From Struthio camelus (taxonomy: Eukaryota > Chordata > Aves > Struthioniformes > Struthionidae), in assembly GCF_040807025.1 (NCBI RefSeq), contig NC_090945.1:73357088-73421087 (forward strand): a stretch of 64,000 nucleotides of DNA, written 5' to 3'. The translations under genes and the position numbers were made by a program. How positions within the stretch are numbered: the first letter of the stretch is position 1; the number at the start of each line of letters is the position of its first letter. This document shows positions 1 to 15,000 of the stretch, one piece after another. The notes beneath the pieces were generated by a model. The model saw only the letters and a program-made list of their open reading frames with translations, was not told the DNA's origin and searched no databases.

Positions 1-3000
1 TGCTGCTGTAACACTCAGGCATGTCCCAGCAAAGGGAGAACACAGGGCCAAGAGAGCTCTGCGCACCTGGTACAGCAGCATCACCGCACGCCACCAGGGC
101 GGAGGCAACCAAATACCAACATGAAATAAAAATCGCATCAATACCCTTGTCTTCCTCCTACGCTAACATAAGAGACTACATAGGATTAATATAAACACTA
201 GGGTTTTTTTCTTTCTTTAATTAGATCATCATTATTACTCTTCTGTAAGAGAAGCAGTGTGTTTACCATGCATTCATATGCATGGTAAATTTTGCATTTA
301 AGATCTTCTCTGCCATCACAAACTGGTAATTTTGTCGCTCATCTTTATTAACTACAGAGACTGACTTGTAAGTGTGCTGTTTGATCATACCACACCAAAA
401 CCAACTTTATTAGCACTGAATAAATCCATTTTGAAAAATAATGTGGCTAGGAGGCAGAGCGGCAGTGGTGAAGCATTTGAGTATTTATTTAATTTTCTGT
501 ACTGCTCTTCAAGAATAACACTGACAAATGTGTCCAGAGAAGAGCAACAGGAGTATAAAATGACCTATGAGGAGAGATACACACAATTCAGCTTAGGAGC
601 CCTTAAAAACTACCAAAAGGTAGTTTAATCAAAATGCAAGTGGCAGATGGAAAAAAAAAAATGCTAGACACACACTTGCCACTGTCAGGACTTTCAGTCG
701 CTTTCAGGACTGCCTGGATTCCCCCCAGCTGTTGTTAGAAAACAGTTTTGGGTATTAAGAGCCTCTGTTAAGCTGGAGTGGGTGAGGGAAGAGAAATTTT
801 CACAACACAACAACTCACAAACATCTCTAACAGCAGCTATAATTTGGTTTAAAAAAAAAAAAAACAAAAACCTTAACTTCAAGTAAATAATTTTTCTTCT
901 CCTTTTTCTGCAAACATTAAACCACAGACTTGTAAAGAGGGAAAAAACAATAGCTCTCAGCAAAGGCAGCCCCCGGTCCCACATCAGAGTTCAACTGAGA
1001 AATTACTCGTGTTTGCTTGGGGCAACATGCCTCAGCCAGCAACACAGACCGGAAATAAAATATGCACCCTGCTCTTCTCTGACAGAAGGGGAATCAAAAA
1101 CATTGTAAGCTGAGATTTTTCAGAAGCACTAAACTGGAATTAATTCTTCTCCTATCAAGATTTGGCCAATAGTGAACATTTCTGAAAATTACTTCCCCGA
1201 GTTTTACTCTCAGACACAATTAAAGAGTAGGACAGGTGGAGGAATTACACCATCTACCTTACCTTACCTTTCTTAACGCCAGCCTACCTTGCCACATTGG
1301 CTGTTTCTCCTTTCACCCACACATCCCTGCTCTGGGGTACTGCAAGTCACTTCTCTACCGTGCCCTTTTCGCCCAGGTTCCAGGGAAGTACAAAAAACAT
1401 TTTTTGTAGATGCCAGTGATTTTTGCTGCATTCTTTCACAAAGCCTAATTACTATCAGGATTTTTGGGGACAGGAACGTGAATAACAGGACAGAAGTAGA
1501 TGATAAATGGAGTAGGACAAGAACTGAGCTGGCATTAATCCTTTCATTGGCTCCTATCATTTAGAATTTCTAAAACAAACCAGAAAAAGTACCAACGCGC
1601 TTTGTAAGAAAACAGAAGTGCTGCGCTGAGACCTGGAGCAAACAGCCAGCTTCAGCCAAGCCCCTCTCTCTGCAAGGGTAGGACTTATCTCAACCGTATC
1701 TATTCAAATATTAAGCTTCTAGTTTAACAGCTATCTAGGCTCCTTCTATAACCAATGGAAGGAGAAAGACTTCTGCACAGCATAATTCACCTCCTTAAAA
1801 AAGTGCCCAGAAATCTCACTCCCTCCCTGTCACCTTTGATCTTCTAGCACTCCTAGGTCAGGATGTTCATAACCAAAGGATATTCGAATGTTGCCTGGTG
1901 GCACAACTTAAAATTCATCTGGAAACCTCAAAGAAGTTCAGCTGGCTCACATAGCCTTGTCCTCTCAACTTTCTCCCCAAAAGAGTGATAAATCCGTTCT
2001 TCCAGACAGCCTCAACACACTCTACCATCTTTCATGGGACACACCCTTAGCAAAATAATTATTTTCTCACAACTGTCATTATGAATTGTCATAAAGTCCT
2101 AAACAACTACAGGTATATTGTATACAAACAGTAGGATATCATGTTTTGGCCGGGGGGGGTGGGGTGGGGTTGCTTGTTTGTTTTGTTTTTTGTTTTTAAT
2201 AGAAGGCCAAAAGCTTCAATAATGTCCACAAAAGAGCATACACAAACATGCTGGGCTAAGGGAACGTATTCCTGCAATGAATTATTTTGTCTATACAACC
2301 CAAATGAAATGGACAGCTGGAACCTCGGCAGTGTCACATTCAATACCCATGTATCTGTTTCTGTTCCAGAAGGAAAGCCCCGCTGGTAAATAATGAACTG
2401 CGCTACTTATTTCCATCAAGCCATCCTCTTGATCTGAGTTATCAAATTATACAAGCATGAAACATTACTTTGAGGACTTTTACATTTTAACTTTACAGAG
2501 GTGAAATATGCAAAAATCTAACAGAACTGTTTCCAGACAGATGAAATAACATGAAAAAAAATCAATCTGTTTTATCATAACATTTCATCACACTTGAAAA
2601 ATGACATGGGCAAATGGAGCATGATTTTGTAGAGAGAAAGCTGGACTGGCAGTGAGATGACCCAGACTCCACTTCCAGCTAGTGACCACCTAGGAAATCC
2701 TGGGCAGTGATGCTTAACCATTCAGAGAGAGATCTTTGAATGAAAGCGATACATGTAAGCACTAAACTTTCACTTAAAATGAGATGCCAAGCATATACAG
2801 AACTATAGTCTGCCTTTAGTTAATTTATCTAACTATTATCCAGAGGATATTTCCAGCAGCAGTCCACCCCCTGCTCTGCCTAGAATCTACTAGATCGTTC
2901 TGCTTGTCTTCATTCATTTGGGGAGAAATCAGCCCTTGTTTGAGCTTATAGACTCATTTTCCTCAAAATAAAAAATATATATTGCAGCCTTTTTAATTAG

Positions 3001-6000
3001 ATTGAAAGACTTCTGATGAAGAGAGCGTTGCTCTGCTCTGAGCACGCAAAAAACTTTACACTGGCTCAGCCTGGAGATCCAAGGGACCGCGGCAGTATAA
3101 AATAATAAATAACAATAGTTCTCATTTCACAGTGGTGTGACTATAAAAAAGAAATCAGGGTAAGGATGACCTTTTGCTTTCAGGTGTCATAAATCCTCTT
3201 CAGAAAGTTTCATTGTCCTGGTAAAATAAAATACAGAGTTTCCTGCTAATGACAAATTATCACCTCTGAGCTTGCAATCACATTTAGTACTGTACAGCTT
3301 TTCTCTTTAGTTTTTTAAGAGGATAATTCAGCCGTCACAGTCTACAAGAAAACCAACAACACAAAAACCACATATCACGCACAGTATGTTGATTTCATAC
3401 CAGATTTACCTTTTCGTTCACTTTCTTCATTAATTCTTCAGCCTCCTCGTTTGCAGCTCTTTCTTTTTGGTGCTGAGCCTCCATTTTCTTCCTAGTTTCC
3501 AAATTACATTCAGCTGTTAAAGCCACCATCTTTCTTTCATACTCTTCCTGAATCTCTTTCTCCATGGCAAGAAACTGCTTTTTAAAAATTGAACTCATCC
3601 TCTTCTCCACATGAGGAAAGAGGCTGTGACTGAAAACCATGTTCTTCATCATCATAGCAATCACTTCTTTGCACATCTGCATTCGATATGCCTCCAAATC
3701 AGCGTCTGCCCGAGTCAGGCTGGTGACTTCCAAGCTGTGGAGAGGCAATCGGGACTGTCTGAAGTCTCAGACTACTGGAAACTTCTACCACAAACCAAGG
3801 ACATATAGATTCATTCAATATTGTGAAACTGAATGGCAGAGGAGCACAGGAATATCACCGCGTATGAGCTCACTAATTACAAAAATAAGAACTCTTTAAA
3901 AAAGCAGAGTGTGCCAACTTCTACTACAGTTACTTCAATGAAACACCACTATTCTTATATTTCCATTTCAGTCAGAAAAAGGAAAAGCTTTTTTTTTTTT
4001 CTTAGAACTCAAAACTTCCCTCAGCTCAAAGGCAAACATAAGCATCCTACAAAGAACAACTCGGTGAGAAGCACACTGCACATGGGGTGAATATCTGAAT
4101 GGACTGTAAATTTCACTGATTTTGTAAAACAGTTCTAAACTCACTGACCCCTCCATACAAGTGCAGTACTGCTTCGTGTTCTGCTGTGATATACTCCCTT
4201 CTCTGTAAGGAAGGGGATAGACTGTTTAATTATTTGCTGATACACACAAATTAAAATAGTTGTATCTTTACTCCCATAAAAGTTAACAGAGTTCGAGAAA
4301 AGTGATTAAAACCAGACAGAAATACAAGACTTGTTATGAAATGCAGTAAATGTCACGTCGCATATGAGGAGATTCTCATTTATCACTAGAGCTAATTAAA
4401 TTGCAAGGAGAATTATTCTCATTTCATACAGTACGTATCTATTGTAAATTCTGTAGTTTTGCTAATTCCGCACTCAATTCAGGATTGGGGAATTAGATAT
4501 TATTTGCCCCTGCATGCCAATATACCTGAACACATAATACTATCTGCTTCTCTGTACAGATGAAGTATACAATAATTTCTTTGTGACCTACGATACACAC
4601 CATCAACATCTTAAACTCAGCTTAAATTCTTTTTTTTTTTTTTAGTTAAGCTAAATTATTGGTTTGATTTGTTCAGCAGGCAAATCTTGGAATAAATTTC
4701 AAATGCTGTAGCAAGATGCTACAATGCTGGGAAGATTTGCAACATGTTAGAAGAATACTATATTCAGAATGTTATATATCAGAGTGTACAAAACCACCAA
4801 CAATTCACCTTTTTGTCAAGCAGCTCTTCTTTTCTTTATAAAACTAAATAAAGTTTAACTAAACAAAAAAACCCAGCGATATTATTATCACTGCCCCTCT
4901 GTTAAACACAGGAGAGGTATTTTGCCATTTAAAAATCAATGATCTGAGATTAAGTTATTTCTTTACCATAACTCTTAATATTCCCAAAATATACAGGAGG
5001 TACTAGTTCAAGGTATGTTAGGCAGTCATAAAGAAGCAGAGACACATTTTTGCAGCCGTCTATCAAAACCCCAGAAGCGCACTGGCAATGCCCAGTCAGA
5101 CAGCACGTGCCCTGGTGATCCAACCAGGGCTGGCTGGGGGCCGAGGGGCTCCGGTCCACGCCGTCCATGCACCGCTCCCCCAGGAACGGGCTTGGCCATA
5201 CGCGCGGCGTGCAACACTTGAAGCAATTACCTGGCATGATATCCAGCACTCGGGCCTCTGTGCCTGCTCATTCACAAGTTTCTAGTTCTTCCTAAAAGCC
5301 ACCCAGAAGGCACCTTTGCCCCACGCATCTCCTGGGACAGTGCTGACTGGAGCTGAACTCAAACTCCTCAGCTTAAAGCTCCCTTCAAAATTCTGGTGAG
5401 GGAGGGAGGGAGGGAGACAGCTGCAAAATTCCCTCCTTCCCCACACTGGAGGAGGAACCACTGTTGTAGGAGGCCAGAGCCCCTTGAAACTCTATGTAAT
5501 CCCATTCTGAGCCTGAAACATTCTTAGTAATACAAAGAACCTTTACAAGCTTGTACTTTCTATAACGTTCCCAAGATAATACAGCAATCCAGCTTAGCTG
5601 CGCTGCGTGCACAGATGCAAGAGGGAACCTGCACGTTCACGGCGACCTTGGCTGCCAGTGGAGGACCAGCAGAGCAACACCCACGTGGCCCACTCTTAAG
5701 GTCCCCACTGCGCTGACCTGCGCCCTCTGCCCGGGGACAGTCCTGCTCGCTCTGCTCCCATGGGAAGCACTCCACATTGGCAGCACAGTTGCATATTCTC
5801 TATCTTAGTCCTTTCTGTTTGCAGAAATCTTAGGACTTCCTGCTGATACAGCCAGATAGGAGTAAGGTGTTTACTGATGACACTTTAAAAGATGAGGGGA
5901 TCAGTTTTGTGCAAATGCACTGAAATACAAAGCAACACTACCCTAATGATTGTCAGGCGGTTGTGGGAAGCTTCCCTTCACTGATTCATCTGTTCATTGT

Positions 6001-9000
6001 TACTATCCTGTAAAACACTAGCTACTGGATTTACTTCTCTGTTTTAATTCCTGCTTTAAGTCCAGTAGCTCTGTTTTAACTGAAGCATATCTATCTTTTG
6101 TAAGAAACATCTCATCTTGATTTTCAAATATCCCATAATGGAGAAGCTAAACAACACTCAGTTAATTGTTCCAGTTACTAATTCCTCTCAGACTTAAAAA
6201 TGGTCACCTTACCTCAGCTTGAACTGGGCTAGTTCCAACTTCCAGCTCTCTTTGTCTGCTGGGCTAATGAGTTCCTTGGTCATTACTTTTCTGTTGTTCA
6301 TACATGCACTGATATATGGCCATCTCACCACCTAGTAACCCTTTCTTGCTGAAGTACAGAAGATTGAATTCCTCAACTCTCTCGCTAGAAGACAACGCTT
6401 TACAACTCCATCACGTTGATACATAGCTCATAACACATGGCATTGAATACCTATTATAAATGCTGGATTTTTTCCACCATGATTTGAATAAAAATTAACT
6501 CATGCCTTTCCCAACTACTTTCTAGTTACTTTTACAGTCTTGCTTTTTCAGCACTGACCCCAAGAATGAAAAAAAAAAAACAAAAAAAAACCACCACACA
6601 ACATTATGGTTATCTTTCCCTAGGTCTTCCAGGGCACTTCTTTCCATTTACTGCAAATCCCTATGGACTGGATCCAATTGATCCAATTCCATTTTGAATA
6701 AGATTTCCATGCCTTTCTTGCCTGCAAAGACAGCTGAGGAACCCAAATATCTCCCTTCCTCAAGGCTATGATACCAAATGCAGGAGGAGCAATAGGCATA
6801 GTTCACCTGACATACACCTAGCAGCAAGCAAGTGATGAGGCTGTTAGGATCTCAGGTGTATTTAATCTGAAACTCTCACCCTCTATTTGCCTGCCAGGAA
6901 ATCTATGAAGAAGGTGATAAAGCAGAGGAAGCGTGTGAACTTTCTACTGACCCAACAGTAATAGTGCAGAGAAAAAAATAATTACAAGCCACAACGCTTC
7001 CAGGTCACATCCTGGAATACAGAAGCCATAACCTTTCTTCAGGAGCAGCTGAAGAAAGGCTGTGCCTATAAGAACTTAAAATCTACCCTACAGATGATGT
7101 GCTCTACTTCTGGTCTGCTCCCTACACACAGCAGCTTGCAGGAGTGAATTGAAGTCACCACATGCACCAGAAAACCTGCTTCAAGTTCTCACCCCCAAGC
7201 GTGTCTAGTGCTGAGGACAGTCTCAGGAACATCCTTAACCGACTTCCTGGATACAGTCTTTGAGTCATAGACACCAACAGGCACTATGTCAGCACAAATC
7301 GGAGAGCCTCTATATATAACATAACAAATACTTTCAGATTCAAGGTCCTCAGAAGAACAATGCTTACAGTTATCTAGATTAAATATGCAGGGTTTTGTGA
7401 CACCTGGGGAAAAAAAAATGTAATTTGACACTCTGTGCATCTTCAAACCCAGGCAGATTTAATAAGTTGCTCTACACGCTCTGCACTCCTCCTATTACAG
7501 CAATTCACGTTTAAAAGGTCTCACATCTCTTCCTGAGCATACTCACCGTAATGGAAACATGAAAGACAACAAAGTACGGTTAGCAGATGGCAATCTGTTG
7601 ATGAAAAAGATCAATGTTTCTTTTGGGCAAAGCATGCAGACAAAGAATGAGGACAATGCAGAGGTAGGTGGTAGGAAGGGGAGGAAAAAGGAAAGGTGAA
7701 AAGACAGGTAGGAAATGAAGCGGCAAACAGCAAGAGTAAAGATTTTTAACTCACTTGGAGAGGAAGAGGGTTTAAAGATCTGTCAGAGAAGAACTGGGAG
7801 GGGAGAATCCCAGACGTCAAACACAGAGAAGCAGAGAGAGCGCCTGAACGCCTGACGTCTTCCACAGACCTAATGAAAGAATACAGGAAAGCAACTAGTG
7901 TCAGGAAAAACCAAGCACAGTTAATGAAAAAAAAAAACCCAGAAACTTCCCACTGACTACAAAATAACTGTATCTTTAAGTCTCATTATTCAAATTAGAG
8001 GCCCACAGAGGAAATTTTAGGGCAGGAGAATTAACAGCTGCTGAATGTATTAGTCTTAAGAAGTAAAATGAACTAATAGCTTTCTGATACATTTTCAAAA
8101 TGAATTCAGAGTTCATGATGATAAGAAATTATTGTGACAATTTTCTGAAGTCAAAACATGAGAGAAACATCATGCAAACCTCTCCTTCTGTGGCATTTTA
8201 TTACCAAAACAGGAAAAAAACTTGTTTTCAGAAGACTCATTTCTCATCAAATGAGAAGCCACTTAGTACCCGTGTATTACAACGGCAGCCAAAGGAGACT
8301 GGAGCTCCACGACAGCAGTTTCTGTAAAAGCCTCCCCTAGTGGTAGGTGGTGCTCCTGAAGAGCGTGCAATTAAAGGCCATGTGCAGATGCTCTGTATCT
8401 TCATTAGCCTCAAAGCCCCCTTGCAGCAGTCACTTGGTGCACTGCTGCAGAGCAGCTTGTGGGCTGCAGTCGCTCCTGGTGGAGACACGAACACGCACAG
8501 GGCAAGTAAGGACAAGTACCTGCTACAGCCACCGCACCAGCCCCTGCGAAGCCGCATGCTGATGTGGTACTGCATTCGCTGGCAGAATGCAAATGGGGAA
8601 GCTAGCCTTTAGCAGAGGAGGAAAAATGATGACAAAAAAGAAGGTTTATCCTCTGTGTTGCCTTGTCACGCTGGAGAGAGGTGAAGACCAACAGAGGAAT
8701 CCCTTGAAGGTCAGAAGGGAGTTTCGCACACCCAGATCTTGAAACCATTATCTTCCAGTGCTTACTTTTTTAAATGAAGAAAGCCCAAGTAAAGTACAAC
8801 GGCCATAAACGGTATTAAGCTGCAGAAGTGATTTGTTTCCTAAATCATACATTTACTGAGGGATCAGTAATATAATATTAATAAGCCAGGCTATGTTTGT
8901 TGGTGTTTTTTCTTTTTAAATAAGTGAATATTTTTATTTAAAAAAATGCTGTCCTGGAGATTTCAAAGTGTCAGACTATAAAATACGGCGCTGCTGTTAT

Positions 9001-12000
9001 TTTACTGAATCTCAGTTTAAGATTAGAAACAAAGGAAAGAGAACAAAAGTCAACCTCTCCCGATGACCCTCTTGTACTCTGAATGTTACAGGAAATTGCA
9101 CGACAACAAACGTTAATCACATACTGACACTATTTCACATGTTTCTGTGAATATGTAATTGCTGCTCCAACTGTAAACGTGGACCCTTAGTTTGCGGTGA
9201 CCTAACTTGCTACCTTCAACCTCTCTCTCTGTCCTTCCTCTGCTTCTCGCACTTTCCCGGTGGGTCAAGCCCCAAAAGGGAGCGCAAATACTTTGCGGCA
9301 GGGATTTATGCAGAATGCAGCACTATGAGGCTCAAATCTTTGCAGGAAGCCCAAACCTGTGCTGAAGCAGAAGTAACGAACGGGAGGTCTGAATGGCCCG
9401 TGCCTATATCCCAACAGCGCGGGGTTGGGAATAGGAGCTGAGCGTGTTGCCTCTCCCAGGCTTTGCCGCTGCCTGCCGTGGCGCGGCCCGCGCACGCTGC
9501 AGGGGTCCTGTGCTGCACCAGGAGCTCGACTGGCCCGCGGCCAGCTCTGAACTGGACGAGTTCATCCATCAGGTCTGTGACACAGCTACAGAGCAAGTGT
9601 AAACTCAGCACAGCTGAAATGTGGGTCTACAGAGAATACAGGACATCCTGTAAATAAATAAAACGGCCACAAAAGGTATGAGATGATTATCTAAGGATGC
9701 TTTCACATGGGTGAGTCACAGGTAAATTTAGTTTTGCAGAAAAAGGAAATAATTCAAGACGGTGACAAAACTACAAATAGGATTCCTACAATATACAACC
9801 TCCCTGCCCCCTGCTGCCCTCCAAACGACAGAAAAAGATGATAAACTGAGCTCAGAGATCATTGGCTCTCCTTCCGAAAAAATGATTCACAAATCACTGC
9901 CAACAGTCTAAACGCAGGATTTGCTAGTGGTTTCATTATCAAATTCCTTTAACTCTCTACAGTATTATAAAGAAATAAAAGGTATTTCAATTCTTAAATT
10001 AATCTAATTTACAAAATTAATCTGCATTTAAGGGTCTGAGAACCTTGATTTTGATTACAGAAAGATAGTATCAAAAGTGATAAATTCGTGACCTTCAGGA
10101 ATCCAATTAAAAAAACAAAACTAGCTACAATACAGGTATAATTGCAGCAGAGGTCAGAAAACGGTATTTCATGGTAACAAACGTTACTATGCACAAAGAG
10201 AGCGAAAAAGACTCCCATCCTGCCTCCAGTCACCATTACCCATTTTATCACTGACTTTTAAAAGAAATCAGCCTGGATACGAACTATAAACAAGTATTAT
10301 GGCATTATGCATTACGCCTGAAGAGCTTCCAACTTTGCTGTGATCGAGTCAGATTCTACTCATCTACGCAGACTGGATGAATACTCAGATGTCAGAAAGC
10401 ATATGAGAAGACTGATAAATCTTTCAAAATAGTACTGAATAAAGTTTCACTTAAGTATTATTCTCAGGAGTTGTTTGTTTTTGGATGAGACAAACTGTTC
10501 TGGAAGGAGAGCAGAAATGACTCATGTAGTTCTGAACATGGGGTTCAGGGTAAGCCAACATTAAAGAGGTGCCATTTTTTATATGACAAAAGATATGCTT
10601 CCTTTAATTTCAAATGAATCATTTTCTTCTCTTCCCCTCTCTCATGAAATCTTTCCTATTACCTGTTAAGCACTTGGGTTGCACTGAGGGAAAAAACGTG
10701 TAGGTTATATACTTGTCAAATCTATAACAGCATTTGTAACACAGACCTGCACTGTACTGGTTGAGGTACATTCTGTGTGTATTCACTGTTACCTCAATAT
10801 GATTATTATTTTTTTTTGTATTCCTGCATTCCAGTCCTGGAACAGTATCAGACTGTACAAAAACAGAACAATGAATACGTCCTCCCTCCAAAATATTTAC
10901 TATTTCTATTATAGATTTAAAAAAGTACAATAAATATAAATAAATATAAAATAAATATAAAATTAAAAGAAATGTAACACCTCTATTTTGTTGTACTAAC
11001 AATTCAACAATCTGTCACCATTTTCTATGTAGAAATATTCAGGTCTAGCTGCTACGACAGTGGGATCTTTTATTCTTACTTTCCATTTGAATCCAGGATG
11101 ACAAAAAAAAAGCATTTGCTCCATGGCAAATTAAATTGAGATGTACAGTGAGAAATTTACATTTAGAAAGAAAAACTGAACTTCTAATATAGTAGTAAAT
11201 TGTTTTTGACTTTCCGGTCAAGGCTCTCTGGAAACAGTTTGATCTTGTTCTCTAGCATATTGGCCTCAATGCCCTGTATCATTAGAAAAAAAATTAACTG
11301 CAACGCATACTTATTACTTAATGATTTGCCAAAATAATCGGCTATATGTATTGTGTATCAGCAAACAGGCTCAAGTTCAGCAAGACACTCAGCTAGAGCT
11401 TAGCCCAACTCAAGTAAGCATAGTTGTACAAAATGAAGATGAAAAAGAAGAGCTGGAGCAGTGGAAAGCCATTGTAAAAAAATCACGTTCCTTTAAAATA
11501 TCTCTGCCTTCTGTGACTATGCCACAGTGGTCAGACTTGATCACATTAGTCACAAAAGCAAACTGCTCAGCTATCTTTGTGCTCTGTTCCAGAAGCACAG
11601 TAAAGAGACCTACAACATTGTGGAACTTGATTTTCTAGTGCACAAGTCCAAATCATATAGCTTCTTATGAGCATTCATTGCCAATGGACCAATATTCAGG
11701 AATATACACAGGAAGGAACCTACTGAGAATAAAAACCAAATTACTTTGCTGCATAATGTGCATCAAGGATACGACTTACTAAGGCTAAATTCATAAAACA
11801 AGTAACTAGGAAGCTTCCTTATGAAATTTTAAAAATGTTTTTGCTCTCTAGCCAATCCTCTTGACATTGTAAACTGTCTACGTTCCACAGACATCCCTGT
11901 ACATAAATATTGATCACATTCTCCTAATGTATTTGCTAAACAATCTGGCACTGCCACTTCACAAAAGACATTAACTATTAACCTAGCTTTATATTGTAAA

Positions 12001-15000
12001 GAGGACAAAAAATTCTTAATTTTCTGAATAATTTGCTCATATTTGTCAGCACAACAGAACAAAGCACCAGAATGATTCCAACTGTGTTTACTATCACAAT
12101 GCAATTTAAGGAGAACATATCAATCATGATGGCAGGCTTATTTGTGTACCATGTAGAGAAAGCGAGTGTAGCCGTACCAACATGTGGAAGGAATTATCAA
12201 ACTAAAACACGCTTGTTGAATAATAATGTAAGCAACATTTTAGTAGCTGGTTGAAAATAGCTAAAACATCAAAAGCTCTCTAACACAAAACCCATACTTT
12301 TCCCTCCCTAAATAATAAAAAACAGGATTACCATGCTGAAAATCACATTCAGCATACATATGACATGAAAACCCTGGGCTCAAAACACAAGTCCAATTCT
12401 CATCCTCAGTGTACTGGCCATTCCTGTGAGACAACTCTGATCTCATTCCCCACTTCCTTACAGCCTACAAAACCACCTACTGAAGTACAAAGTGTCAGAA
12501 AACCCATCTGTTCTACTGGGTGACATTAAATGTAATGAAACAAAACGCAAAGCTATAGAAAAACTGATTTTGCGACCACAACTACAAAAACAATGGCATT
12601 CCTTCCAAGTACAGAATCCATTCAGATTGACTGCAATTACCCATTAACAAACTACAAGCACAGGACTGAGATGAAACCTCTACAGAACTGAGGTCAGAAG
12701 TTAAAGGTCTGCTTCGCCCCAAGTCGCAGAATGAATGAGGAACCAACATCAAGCGAAGGGGAGCTTCTCCAGCTAAATGTCATGGAAGGGTGATAACAAC
12801 GTTACATATGTAACACGTGTACATCTAACTGTACCAATGAGAGGTAAGGCAACGTCTGTATTACGGCTACTGAAGAAATCGGAAAGAATATTGTGTCTAT
12901 CCAATACAGGAGTTACGCTAAAGCTGTCACCTTTTTGGGCAATCACCTTGCAAGGCTGGATTCCTCTCGCCTACTGCCAGACACCGACAGCCGAGCTAAT
13001 CGGTCCAGCCTCCAGACTTCAGAGTCAGTGGATGCAGCTGCCATACGACTTTTTTTTTTTTGACGTCTGCCTTAGGATGAGAAGAATCACATCCTAGAAG
13101 GGAACCATATCCTTTTTCATCACTGAGTAAAAGAGGGCGCTTAGGGCAATTTAGCGTAGACGTCCACATTACAGAGACCCTCATGTGGTCAGATAAATTG
13201 CACCACCGGTAAGAGATGAGAGGAACAGGAATGCAGCTATTGGATAGACATTATTGTCAACAACACTCTTGTTTTTTTCGCATTCCCTCCAGCAGAGAGA
13301 AGGGAACAGAAGTGATGGGGGGGGGGGGGGGGCAAAAAGGAGCAGGCAGCAATTATAAGCAAGTAAAGTCCCTAAACAGCCAGCAGCTTCTCCAGGCCTC
13401 ACAATGAATGTATTTCTCCAAAAGGCTGATTTGGGACATTCACAATCGACCAATTCCCAAGCTTTGAAACGATAAGAGATGATAAATTAAGCAAATATTA
13501 ATGGATGGATAAATCAAATGCGAATGTTTTAGGTAAAACTCAGGCATTACAGGATTAGCCATTTATAAACGTTAGCACTCTGTCCTACTGAACCCACAGT
13601 CCACCAGGATATCAGAGAATGCTGCTATAAAAAACGTTGTCTTCCACATGCAGAATAAAATTCCGCATGCTCTTAAAAATCTTATAAACTTTTCCTGTTT
13701 CCTGTGGTCAGTGAAATCCCAAGCAAATTCCAAGTCTGATAACTACTTACATTAATTTAAACTAAGCCACAGTTTTCAGCCAGAAAAATCTTCTTTCCTT
13801 TATAGTTCATAATTCTTACAGGTTTGCTAAGATATACATTAGACATATGGAGGCTGTTTAATTCAGCAATGTGAAATGTAGTTCTAGTAAAGATTGCATA
13901 CAATACTTAAAATAAGCTGATGACAATTATGATCATTATATTCTATATGATAAAGTCATATAGGGCAGGAAGGCTGCTGGGCATAGGAAGCGCTATTCAA
14001 CACCCGAAGACTCGTCAATAAAGATGCTCTGGCCAAATATGTTCCCCAAAGAGACATAAATGAATCCAGGTGCCAGAAGACAGATAAATCCCTGAAATGC
14101 AGCTTGTGAGTGTATCTGCAGTTATTGTACAGCACGGCGTAATGAGACAAAGACAGTTCTTTCTACTCTAGTTATTTCAGGCTATCCAGGCCTTTTTATC
14201 TGACCTTTAAAAGTACAGCTGAGACAAATCCTTTTATTTTCTTGAACAGTCAAAGATACAAGGCAATCTCGGCATTTCTCTTTTCAGGTGAGCTGCCAAC
14301 CCAAACACTTTTGAAGCAGTTTTTGAAGTAGTATTTCAAACTCGTACAACAGACTTAGCCACTTAAATCCTGCTGCCCACGTTCACTGTCATCACTGCGG
14401 CATGTTTCAAACAAGCATCTGTTTTGTGGCCAGGTTTGTCTCCATACAACCAGTCACAAGGATTATCTACAACAACTCCAATCATCCAGCAAACCTCGGC
14501 TATATCGATATTCGCTTATATATAGTAATTCCAGTCTTGCTGTAAAATGATGTCTCATATTACAACGTAAAATTAATTTTAAAAAATAAAAGGTCACACT
14601 ATTAAGCAAAGGAAACTTTTGGAAAGGGAAGGAGACAGACAAAGTGCTGTGATTTAAAAAAAAAGAAAAAAGGGGATATGGAAGGGAAAAATTAGAACCT
14701 GTGATGGAAGAAGTGGAAGCAAGAGAGACACTTGTGCTGACTGCATAAGAATATTAAAAAGCTATAGCCCCAAGACTCAAACTCAGAAATGAATCCCGTT
14801 GTATGGTTTTAGTTATATAAATAATCCAGTTATATAAATAACCCTATACAAAGATTTGCAAGAATATTTACCTTTCTAAACCACAGCACATCTGAAAATA
14901 AGGCATTAAATAAATAGCCCAGTATTTTTGTTAAAATTAGCTAGATATTCCCTACCCCTAAAATAAATTAATACTATAGTGAGTTAAAAATATACTTGAT

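Larger units (their letters stand above)
1..3409 (-). other. EVC2 intron 10 (partial)
   Basis: Non-coding sequence downstream of the large exon. I searched the minus strand for the next conserved EVC2 segment and did not find it, so that exon is probably left of position 1. It contains a G-run cluster near 2152-2169 and a faint MIR-like segment near 2640-2770. Confidence 0.8.

Noticed and set aside
1..100. GC-rich start of the window as EVC2 exon 11
   Set aside because: Minus-strand translation shows none of the conserved coiled-coil residues expected after exon 10.
4612..4645. Poly-T tract as the tail of a processed gene copy
   Set aside because: No coding-like or repeat sequence is attached on either side, and no target-site duplication was visible.
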